A stretch of 33,143 nucleotides of DNA, from the NCBI GenBank assembly GCA_027347985.1, contig DAIEQH010000004.1, positions 1 through 33,143 on the forward strand, given 5' to 3'. Source of the stretch: Candidatus Nomurabacteria bacterium. Its GTDB lineage: Bacteria; Patescibacteriota; Minisyncoccia; Phycocordibacterales; UBA9973. The number at the start of each line of letters is the position of its first letter. Within the stretch, counting starts at the first letter, position 1. Positions 26,008 through 33,143 of the stretch are shown piece by piece. The position numbers and the translations under genes were made by a program. Under the pieces are notes generated by a model, which made no database searches, had not been told where the DNA came from, and saw only the letters and a program-made list of their open reading frames with translations.

Positions 26008-27252
26008 TTAAACGAATTTTTTTGGTATTGGAAATTTTTTGGCGAGTTTTTTGATTTCTTTGTGGACAGATTCTTTTACTTTTTTATCATCTTTATTTTT
26101 GAGTGTCTTTATCATAAGCTCTGCGACATATTTACAGTCTTTCTCTTTGAAACCACGGGTCGTGATGGCCGGAGTGCCAAATCTGATGCCAGATGGATCC
26201 ATCGGTTTTCTAGTATCCCCTGCGATGGTATTCATATTTAAAGTAATCCCCACTTCATCGAGCACTGTCTGAGCTTCCTTGCCTGTCACCCCTAAAGAGC
26301 CGAAAACATCAGCTAAAATAAGGTGATTGTCGGTACCTCCACCTATCATACGAATTTTATTTTTACGAAAAACTTCTTCCATCGCTTTTGCATTTTTCAA
26401 AATCTGTCTAGCATATTTTTTATATTTTGGCGTTATTGCTTCTCCGAAAGCAACAGCCTTGGCGGCAATGGTATGCATATGCGGACCGCCTTGTATCCCT
26501 GGGAAAATAGCTTTATCAATTTTTTTCGCAATTTCTTCATTCTCTCTAGTGAGAATTATTCCTCCACGAGGCCCCCGAAGAGTTTTGTGAGTAGTGGAAG
26601 TGATAATATCAAAGCCATCATCAAATGGATTGCGAAGCACTCCGGCAGCGATGAGCCCTGCGATGTGTGCCATGTCTGCCATAGTGATGGCTCCGACTTC
26701 ATGCGCAATCTCTACAAACTTTTTATAATCAAGAGTGCGAGAGTAAGCAGAAAAACCAGCTAAAATTATTTTCGGTTTAAATTCTTTTGCCACACGACGC
26801 AAATCTTCATAATCAATTTCTCCTGTCTCAGGATTTTTCATCTTGTATGTGACAAATTTATAAATTTTTGCAGGTAAAGTCATCGGATGTCCATGAGTTA
26901 GATGCCCTCCATGAGAGAGGTCCATACCAAGTACAACATCTCCAGGATTCAAAAGTGCAGAATATACTGCCAAGTTTGCGGGAGCGCCAGAATGCGCTTG
27001 AACATTTGCGAATTTACATTTAAATAATTTACAAACACGCTCTATAGCTAGACGTTCCACGGCATCGGTAAATTCTTGTCCACCATAATATCTGCGGCCC
27101 GGATATCCTTCAGAATATTTATTGGTAAAGATAGAACCGTTCGCTTTCAAAACATCTTCTGAAACATAGTTCTCGGAAGGGATGAGTTCTAGCCCTTCTT
27201 TTTGCCTTTTTTCTTCAGCTTTTATTAATTTTTCTATTAGTTTATCGTGCAT
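26008..27252 (-). CDS. glyA: Serine hydroxymethyltransferase
   Basis: LELIPSENYVSEDVL, NKYSEGYPGRRYYGG, DMAHIAGLIAAG, STTHKTLRGPRGG. Confidence 0.97.
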   Translation of the reverse strand: MHDKLIEKLIKAEEKRQKEGLELIPSENYVSEDVLKANGSIFTNKYSEGYPGRRYYGGQEFTDAVERLAIERVCKLFKCKFANVQAHSGAPANLAVYSALLNPGDVVLGMDLSHGGHLTHGHPMTLPAKIYKFVTYKMKNPETGEIDYEDLRRVAKEFKPKIILAGFSAYSRTLDYKKFVEIAHEVGAITMADMAHIAGLIAAGVLRNPFDDGFDIITSTTHKTLRGPRGGIILTRENEEIAKKIDKAIFPGIQGGPHMHTIAAKAVAFGEAITPKYKKYARQILKNAKAMEEVFRKNKIRMIGGGTDNHLILADVFGSLGVTGKEAQTVLDEVGITLNMNTIAGDTRKPMDPSGIRFGTPAITTRGFKEKDCKYVAELMIKTLKNKDDKKVKESVHKEIKKLAKKFPIPKKFV

Positions 27253-28100
27253 TTATTTATTCTAGCACATTTAATAATTATTGCTCCCAATAAGTCTGTC
27301 CGAAGAATTTTAGCCTTTAATGAAGAAAGTGTGTCTAATGTGTCTTGATGTGGATGTCCATATTTATTATCTTTACCATCTGAGATGAGAGCATAGGCGG
27401 GAGAGACAGCTTCCACAAAAGGATATGAGGAAGATGTGCGTGAACCATGGTGTGCGACTTTAAGAATGGTACTTTTTAATTCTTCTTTATTATTTCCTGC
27501 TAGAATTATTTTTTCTGTTTTGATAGTCGCATCACCTGTAAGCATAATATTAGTGTCACCATACGATAATCTCCCTACTACTGAACCATCATTAGTCGCC
27601 CAAGTGGACACATCACGGTCGGGAAATAAAATATCAATAAATACTCCCCCACCTAGGTCGAGCTTCATTCCTTTTTTCGCTAAAATATCAGGTATATTAT
27701 TTTTCTTCATTTCATCTCTCAAGTTTTGATATGTTTTTGAGTCAGTCAAAGCACCAGATTCAAAAACTTTACCAACTTTGTAAGTTTTCAAAACATCTAG
27801 AAAGCCACTAATATGGTCAGCATCCGGATTGGTGATAATGAGTGCATCAATATTTCTATCAAAAGGAGACATCACGCGAGTAAGTTGGTTTAAAATTTTT
27901 TTCGGTGGACCACCATCAACCAATATTTGTGTCCCTGTCGGAGATTCAATAAAGAGAGCATCCCCTTGCCCGACATCTAGCATCGCAAAAGTAAAACCTC
28001 GATGAGAATTTTGCCAATCAATATAAAAAATAAAAATATTCACTACAAAAAGCAAAAGAGTGAAGAAAAATAACCAATATTTCTTATAATTTTTGAACAT
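27237..28100 (-). CDS. ComEC-type metallo-beta-lactamase domain protein (MBL half of a split ComEC)
   Basis: N-terminal TM, FAMLDVGQGDALFIESPTGTQILVDGG, TNPDADHISG, LSYGDTNIMLTGDA, LKVAHHGSRTSSS. Confidence 0.92.
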   Translation of the reverse strand: MFKNYKKYWLFFFTLLLFVVNIFIFYIDWQNSHRGFTFAMLDVGQGDALFIESPTGTQILVDGGPPKKILNQLTRVMSPFDRNIDALIITNPDADHISGFLDVLKTYKVGKVFESGALTDSKTYQNLRDEMKKNNIPDILAKKGMKLDLGGGVFIDILFPDRDVSTWATNDGSVVGRLSYGDTNIMLTGDATIKTEKIILAGNNKEELKSTILKVAHHGSRTSSSYPFVEAVSPAYALISDGKDNKYGHPHQDTLDTLSSLKAKILRTDLLGAIIIKCARINKCTIN

Positions 28101-28140
28101 AAATTTCAGGAAAACTTCATGATAACTTCACCTGATAATA

Positions 28141-28149
28141 TGCTATAAT
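28141..28149 (+). promoter_or_regulatory. Possible extended -10 promoter of the SOD gene
   Basis: TGCTATAAT about 130 nt upstream of the SOD ATG; no clear -35 seen. Confidence 0.4.
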
Positions 28150-28190
28150 ATTAACACGAATAAACCTCCAATTATCAATTTAATAATGCA

Positions 28191-28273
28191 ACAGGGATTT
28201 ACTTTTTTGAGCTGGTCTGGCCGGGGTTCGGGGCCCCGGGAAACCGAGGACCCGAAAAAAAGTAAATCCCTGT
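28191..28273 (+). promoter_or_regulatory. 83-nt strong hairpin element directly upstream of the SOD ATG
   Basis: ACAGGGATTTACTTTTTT ... AAAAAAGTAAATCCCTGT (18-bp perfect stem) with G/C-rich interior CCGGGG-TTCGGGG-CCCCGG. Confidence 0.8.
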
Positions 28274-28276
28274 GAA

Positions 28277-28879
28277 ATGAATATTATGAAAAAATTTGAA
28301 GAACAAAAATTTAATATAGGTGAATTAAAAGGTATTTCAGCAAAAAACATAGAAGAGCATTTGAAACTCTATGCTGGCTATGTGAAACACACCAATTTAA
28401 TTTGGGAGAAAATGGGAGAATATATGGCTGATGCTGAAAAAAATGCTTATGTCATAGGAGAATTACAAAGAAGATTTGGTTTTGAATTCAATGGCATGAG
28501 AAATCATGAATATTATTTCGAATCCTTGGAGGGAGGAGCAAAAGCACTACCTTTAAACTCTCAATTTAAGAAGGCTATAGAAAAAATAGTTCCTTCTTTT
28601 GATATTTGGCTTACTGCTTTCAAAACCCTAGCTATGACCCGCGGCATAGGTTGGGCAATATTGTATTGGGATAAAAAGACAGAACAATTAGTAGCCACTT
28701 GGGTGGATGAACAACATTTAGGACAACTAAACGGCCTAAATTGGGTTCTCGGTATTGATATGTGGGAACATGCTTTTGTCTATGATTACCCAACTTCAGA
28801 AAAGAAAAAGTATGTTGAAGCTTTTTTTGACAACCTAAACTGGGAAGTCATTGAAGAAAACTTTAAAAAGGCTCAGTAA
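28277..28879 (+). CDS. Fe/Mn-type superoxide dismutase
   Basis: EEHLKLYAGYVKHTN, RNHEYYFESL, MTRGIGWAILYWDK, LGIDMWEHAFVYDYPTSEKKKYVEAFFDNLNWEVIEENF (DxWEH ligand motif). Confidence 0.85.
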   Translation: MNIMKKFEEQKFNIGELKGISAKNIEEHLKLYAGYVKHTNLIWEKMGEYMADAEKNAYVIGELQRRFGFEFNGMRNHEYYFESLEGGAKALPLNSQFKKAIEKIVPSFDIWLTAFKTLAMTRGIGWAILYWDKKTEQLVATWVDEQHLGQLNGLNWVLGIDMWEHAFVYDYPTSEKKKYVEAFFDNLNWEVIEENFKKAQ

Positions 28880-30371
28880 AAAAACTCTTTATATTTTTTC
28901 CAAAAAGCTTATAAATAAAATAAGCATAAATCGCTATGACAAAAACAAGCGGAAAATTTGGAATAGACAAAGCAGCAAATGGAATATGAGAGAAAAAATT
29001 TATTATGATAAGTTCGTATTGGAGAAAAAGTTGCGAGAGTAAACCGAAAGGGACAGAAAGAAAGTAAGAAACAATCCCAGCGAAACCAGTTAAAAATCCT
29101 AAAATCATAGTTGGAGGAATAAAAGGCAAAACTAAAACATTTGCCGGTAAAGCAACTAAAGAAAGATTGCCCATTTTATACAAAATAAAAGGCATAACAA
29201 AAATATAACAAGCAAAAGTGATTGAAATAATCTCCCTTAATTCAAAACGCTCTGTCACCCACAAAAAATATTTCTCAATTTTAGGTGTAAAAAATATGAG
29301 AGCCACTGTGGCAATAAAAGAAAGTTGAAAAGAAACATCAAAAACTAAAACAAAAGGATTTATCAAAACCATAAACACACCAGCTATAATCAAAGCCCGC
29401 ATTACATCATAGTTTCTTCCTATAAGACGTGCTGCCAACGCTAGTGTCGCCATTATCCCAGCCCGGATAGCGGTAGAAGAACCACCTGTCATTAAAACAA
29501 AAAGTAAAATTGTAAATATTCCAGCTCCAATTCCAATATTTTTAGGAAAAGGTGAAAGAACTTTCATAATCCACTCAGCGACAATTGTCACATTATATCC
29601 AGAAAGGGCGACTATATGTATAGTACCCGTGTCCACAAAACTCTGCCTTAAAGATTGGTTAAAAGAAGATTTCTCTCCCAAAATAAGCCCACCCATGAGC
29701 AATGACTCAGGCTCTCTAATAACCAAATTCATTTTAGACAAAAAGACATTTTTAACGTAAAACAACGTACTTTTTATTTTATTTCCATTCCCTTCTGAGA
29801 CAACTTCAATTTTCGGATAAGTCATGACATAGAAAATTCCGTCTTTTCGTAAGTAATTTACATAATCAAATTCTTTATCTTGATCCGTCATAAAATTGTC
29901 TGGTTTTTTTAGTGTACCTTCAAAATTAATCTCATCTCCATATTTAAACTCTTGGTCTAAATTGGTTGATACTAAAATTTTTGTGGCGAAAAAAGGCCTT
30001 GCCTTAAGAGGATCCAAGGCAAGGCCTTGGGGGGCCACTTCCACCGTCAATTTCTGATTATTTTCTGCAATGCTTGGCTCGTCTATAATTTTTCCAGACA
30101 AAATAATTTTTTGTCCAACGGAAGATTCAAAAATTTGAGGTGCGGGAACATCAACATTATTAAATCTAAAAATACCAAAAGATATAGCCAAAATAAAAAC
30201 TCCTGCAAATATTCCCCATTTGTTTTTTGAGATAAAAGTGTGAAAAAATACAATCGCAACAGCAATTATCCCAATTAAAATAATGGTATAAAAATTTACA
30301 AAAACAAAAGAGCGCAAAAGCACCCCAAAAATAAAACCAAAACAAGAAGCATAAAAAATTCTGTCTTGCAT
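28863..30371 (-). CDS. comEC: ComEC/Rec2 competence channel protein (DUF4131 + Competence domain)
   Basis: EPESLLMGGLILGEKSSFNQSLRQSFVDTGTIHIVALSGYNVTIV, multiple TMs, ALAARLIGRNYDVMRALIIAGVFM. Confidence 0.93.
   Translation of the reverse strand: MQDRIFYASCFGFIFGVLLRSFVFVNFYTIILIGIIAVAIVFFHTFISKNKWGIFAGVFILAISFGIFRFNNVDVPAPQIFESSVGQKIILSGKIIDEPSIAENNQKLTVEVAPQGLALDPLKARPFFATKILVSTNLDQEFKYGDEINFEGTLKKPDNFMTDQDKEFDYVNYLRKDGIFYVMTYPKIEVVSEGNGNKIKSTLFYVKNVFLSKMNLVIREPESLLMGGLILGEKSSFNQSLRQSFVDTGTIHIVALSGYNVTIVAEWIMKVLSPFPKNIGIGAGIFTILLFVLMTGGSSTAIRAGIMATLALAARLIGRNYDVMRALIIAGVFMVLINPFVLVFDVSFQLSFIATVALIFFTPKIEKYFLWVTERFELREIISITFACYIFVMPFILYKMGNLSLVALPANVLVLPFIPPTMILGFLTGFAGIVSYFLSVPFGLLSQLFLQYELIIINFFSHIPFAALSIPNFPLVFVIAIYAYFIYKLFGKNIKSFFTEPF
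29993..30028. repeat. In-frame 36-bp coding palindrome in comEC
   Basis: AAGGCCTTGCCTT-AAGAGGATCC-AAGGCAAGGCCTT; encodes (Q)GLALDPLKARP(F). Confidence 0.93.
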
Positions 30372-30389
30372 TGAAAAATTTAAATAAAA

Positions 30390-30884
30390 TTATTTTCCTT
30401 TTTTAAGTTCTATCTTGTTGCCATCTGCAAAATTGGTGGCTATTTCATCCACACGGTCATTATATTTATCTCCGCTGTGCCCTTCTACATAAGTCCATTT
30501 GATTTTAAAATCTTGAGAAAGTTTATAAAGTTCTTCCCAGAGTTCTTTGTTTAAAACTGGTTTTTTAGCAGCATTTCGCCAATTATTTTTTTGCCAATTG
30601 AAAATCCACTCTGTTATTCCTAAAATAACATATTTTGAATCAGAAAAAATTTCTACGGGTATATTTATTTTCATCTTTTTAAGATTTTTTAATGCTTCTA
30701 TGGGTGCAGTGAGCTCCATTTGATTATTCGTCGCATGTTTTGAGCCTCCACCAAATTCAAAAACACTTTTTCCATTAATTAAAACCACCCCCCAACCAGC
30801 CGGACCAGGATTTCCTCTCGCCGCCCCATCTGTATAAATTATTATTTTACCTACCCCTTTTAAATTTTTACTTTTTTTTATCAT
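30390..30884 (-). CDS. rnhA: Ribonuclease HI (ORF track extends to a TTG at 30896)
   Basis: IIYTDGAARGNPGPAGWGVVL, MELTAPIEAL, IFSDSKYVILGITEWIFNWQKNNW, VEGHSGDKYNDRVDEIA. Confidence 0.95.
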   Translation of the reverse strand: MIKKSKNLKGVGKIIIYTDGAARGNPGPAGWGVVLINGKSVFEFGGGSKHATNNQMELTAPIEALKNLKKMKINIPVEIFSDSKYVILGITEWIFNWQKNNWRNAAKKPVLNKELWEELYKLSQDFKIKWTYVEGHSGDKYNDRVDEIATNFADGNKIELKKGK

Positions 30885-30889
30885 AAATT

Positions 30890-31298
30890 TTACCAAATTT
30901 TCGCTCTTATTAAATCAGGAATAATTTTTTCTTCTGTAATAGTAATCATTGGATATCTTTTTGTTTTAAAATCTTTTTTGGTTAACCAAATAAAATCTTC
31001 AATCTCCATATCTGGTTTTATGCCCCCCCCCTACAGTTGCAATATATACTCTTTGATTATAAATCACTTCAGGGTTATAAAATGACATTCCTTTATATTC
31101 ACCAAAAAATTTTGACTCAATTAAATCAACTCCGATTTCCTCTTTTAATTCTCTTTTTAAACAATCTTCATCTGATTCTCCTTCTTCAATCTTACCTCCT
31201 GGCGTCCAAAGTTCTTTGTACCCCTTACCTTTGAGCATTAAAATTTTTTTGTCCTGAATTATTATTCCAGCAATTCTAGTTTTTAGTTTAATTTCCAT
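30890..31298 (-). pseudogene. Nudix hydrolase (MutT-like), frameshifted at a G9 tract (31023-31031)
   Basis: WTPGGKIEEGESDEDCLKRELKEEIGV Nudix box; ORF diverts at GTAGGGGGGGGGCAT. With one G removed it continues GGGIKPDMEIEDFIWLTKKDFKTKRYPMITITEEKIIPDLIRAKIW-stop, ending 6 nt before the rnhA ATG. Confidence 0.75.
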
Positions 31299-31341
31299 AT
31301 CTAAAGTATATCAAAATATATAAATATTTACTATATTTCCT

Positions 31342-31364
31342 ACTTGGGAGCTCGGCTCCCAAGT
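31342..31364. repeat. RAYT2-associated palindrome, copy 1 (3' of RAYT2)
   Basis: ACTTGGGAGCTCGGCTCCCAAGT, 10-bp arms, TCG loop. Confidence 0.95.
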
Positions 31365-31366
31365 GA

Positions 31367-32041
31367 TTAATCTAATAACAAATACTTTAATTCTTTTTCT
31401 TTCTTTTTTCTCTTTACAATATCTGGTAATGAAGAATTACAAAAAGATCTATATTCCCTCTCATCAGAAAACTGTTCCAAAATAATATTTTTAGAACAAA
31501 TATTTCTTTTACTTTTATCAACATATTCTTTAAAACTTGATACTGGTAAATTTTCCATCCATTTTTTATTTAAACCTTCATGTACTTTATAATTTAAATT
31601 TACATAAACACTCAAATGTAAAAGATATTCATTTGAATCTATGTGTATAGCTTTATATTTTCCTTGAAACAAAGAACCACCGCGTTTATATTTTTCGTTA
31701 AAATAATTAGTATATCCTGTTGATAATCTATGCATAAATTTTTGTATACCATCACCAACAAGAGGTTCTAAAATAAAATGATAATGATTTTGGTTCAAAC
31801 AATAAGCAATAAAATTTACTAATTTCCCTGACTTGGGAGCTCGGCTCCCAAGTTGATTAAAAGAGTTTTCAAAAATACTACCTATGGGGTCTTTAACATT
31901 AAAATCGTTCATGCTTTTTAAAAAACGATGAAAATCTTCTACATCCATAAAGATATCTCTCTTATCCACTCCCCTATTATAAATATGATAAAATTCTCCA
32001 GTGGTAAATTTAATGTTTCGCATATAGATATAGTATAGCAC
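31367..32041 (-). CDS. REP-associated tyrosine transposase (Y1_Tnp / RAYT), second and distinct copy (probable start MRNIKF, ~32023)
   Basis: GEFYHIYNRGVDKRDIF, HUH motif LNQNHYHFILEP, GYTNYFNEKYKRGGSLFQGKYK. Confidence 0.92.
   Translation of the reverse strand: MLYYIYMRNIKFTTGEFYHIYNRGVDKRDIFMDVEDFHRFLKSMNDFNVKDPIGSIFENSFNQLGSRAPKSGKLVNFIAYCLNQNHYHFILEPLVGDGIQKFMHRLSTGYTNYFNEKYKRGGSLFQGKYKAIHIDSNEYLLHLSVYVNLNYKVHEGLNKKWMENLPVSSFKEYVDKSKRNICSKNIILEQFSDEREYRSFCNSSLPDIVKRKKKEKELKYLLLD
31831..31853. repeat. RAYT2-associated palindrome, copy 2 (inside the RAYT2 CDS)
   Basis: ACTTGGGAGCTCGGCTCCCAAGT; encodes LGSRAPK in frame. Confidence 0.95.
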
Positions 32042-32046
32042 AAAAC

Positions 32047-32069
32047 ACTTGGGAGCTCGGCTCCCAAGT
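32047..32069. repeat. RAYT2-associated palindrome, copy 3 (between recJ stop and RAYT2 start)
   Basis: ACTTGGGAGCTCGGCTCCCAAGT, extends to AACACTTG...CAAGTGTT. Confidence 0.95.
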
Positions 32070-32070
32070 G

Positions 32071-33143
32071 TTAATAGATATTTTCAATTCTTAATCTCAA
32101 TTCTTCCCTGCCTCGGAATCTAGATAAATCAAAGGTTGCTAGAAGATTCACTTTCAAACCTTCCAATAGCGGCACATCAAATGAATCATTGTTAGAAAAG
32201 AAAGAAATTGCTTTCACTTTATTTTTGTCAGAATCGGAAAAAGTAATCTCCAAATGCTCACCAGAACCATTTTTGCCAAATTTTTTAATATTTTCTATCT
32301 TCACATTTTGAAAAAGAAAAATCGGTTTCGGATTAGCGAGCCCGAAAGGAGCCATTTTTTCTACTTCACGCCAATTTTTCATATTTACAGCACTTAAGTC
32401 AGTTTTTATATCATAAATAATTTCTCTGTCTTTTTTTTCTCTCTTTACTTTGTGAAAAGATTTAGAAAGAGCCTCTTCTAGAAAATGAATCTTTTCTCCA
32501 CTGACAGTGAAACCACCTGCAAATTCATGCCCGCCAAATTCTGTGAAAAATTCACTAGTTTCTGTCATCAACTCAACCAGAGAAACTGAACCATCAGAAC
32601 GACAAGAACCTTTTATTAAATCATTTTCATCTTTTCCCCAGACAAACACGGGCCTTTTGTGTTCATCTGATATTTTGCCTGCGATAAGCCCTAGTACGCC
32701 TATACGCCATTCTGGATTTCCTATGACAATTACTTCTCTTATTTCGCGTTTCTCAAATTTTTTATTTACTTCCCGCATTATAGAAGTCACCATTGTTTTT
32801 CTGTCATCGTTTATTTTTGATAAGTGATCTGCAATTGTTCCCGCTTTTATTTCATCATTTGTAGAAAGAAGTTCATAAGCTCTCATTGGGTCGTCTATAC
32901 GTGAAGCAGCATTGAGCCGTGGCGTCACCATAAAACCAATGTCATCTTCTGAAAGATATTTCTGGTCAATTTTCATTTTACTAAGAAGTTTTTGCAAGCC
33001 AGGACGCGGAGACTTCCTTAAGACTTTCATCCCATAATAAGCAATAGCTCTATTTTCTCCCAAAAGCGGAACCAAATCTGAAAGAGTAGCAAGCCCTGCC
33101 ATATCTAGCAACCACTTTTCCCAACCTTCATTTATTTTGTAAT
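32071..33143 (-). CDS. recJ: Single-stranded-DNA exonuclease RecJ, C-terminal part (5' end outside window)
   Basis: LDMAGLATLSDLVPLLGENRAIAYYG, PRLNAASRIDDPMRAYELL, SDGSVSLVELM, EFGGHEFAGGFTV. Confidence 0.95.
   Translation of the reverse strand, partial: YKINEGWEKWLLDMAGLATLSDLVPLLGENRAIAYYGMKVLRKSPRPGLQKLLSKMKIDQKYLSEDDIGFMVTPRLNAASRIDDPMRAYELLSTNDEIKAGTIADHLSKINDDRKTMVTSIMREVNKKFEKREIREVIVIGNPEWRIGVLGLIAGKISDEHKRPVFVWGKDENDLIKGSCRSDGSVSLVELMTETSEFFTEFGGHEFAGGFTVSGEKIHFLEEALSKSFHKVKREKKDREIIYDIKTDLSAVNMKNWREVEKMAPFGLANPKPIFLFQNVKIENIKKFGKNGSGEHLEITFSDSDKNKVKAISFFSNNDSFDVPLLEGLKVNLLATFDLSRFRGREELRLRIENIY

Noticed and set aside
28221-28239. tRNA T-arm-like hairpin CCGGGG-TTCGGGG-CCCCGG
   Set aside because: No matching acceptor, D-arm or anticodon arm around it, and the loop lacks the usual TTCRANY pattern. 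It fits better as part of the 83-nt hairpin.

Overview
The window looks like a contiguous chromosomal segment of an AT-rich, small-genome bacterium. Gene content and order resemble CPR/Patescibacteria (Parcubacteria-like), but taxonomy is inferred, not tested. It carries a dense housekeeping set: ftsK (5' partial), recA, efp, rpsR, ssb, rpsF, tatD, metG, AI-2E permease, M16 peptidase, glyS, recO, ileS, argS, mazG-like, tmk, glyA, split comEC, Fe/Mn-SOD, rnhA and recJ (partial). No rRNA, convincing tRNA or CRISPR array was seen. The main observation is a layer of gene-specific palindromes. Five small nuclease-like or nucleic-acid-binding genes are each bracketed by their own palindrome family: two REP-associated tyrosine (HUH/Y1) transposases, two wHTH+Cas2/PaaX-like proteins with no CRISPR or cas1 in the window, and one DUF559 PD-(D/E)XK-like protein. 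Many palindromes abut or overlap neighbouring stop codons. Others sit in frame inside housekeeping genes: 36-37 bp hairpins with 13-bp arms and 10-11 nt loops in ileS (x2), argS (x2) and comEC, and G/C-rich ones in ftsK and metG. Some copies show compensatory arm changes or opposite orientation. Other notable features are a histidine-phosphatase (RHG) domain inserted in IleRS, two Nudix genes both frameshifted at poly-G tracts, a duplicated ~113-bp element with 23-bp terminal inverted repeats around the gene before recA, and a strong 83-nt hairpin immediately upstream of the SOD start codon.
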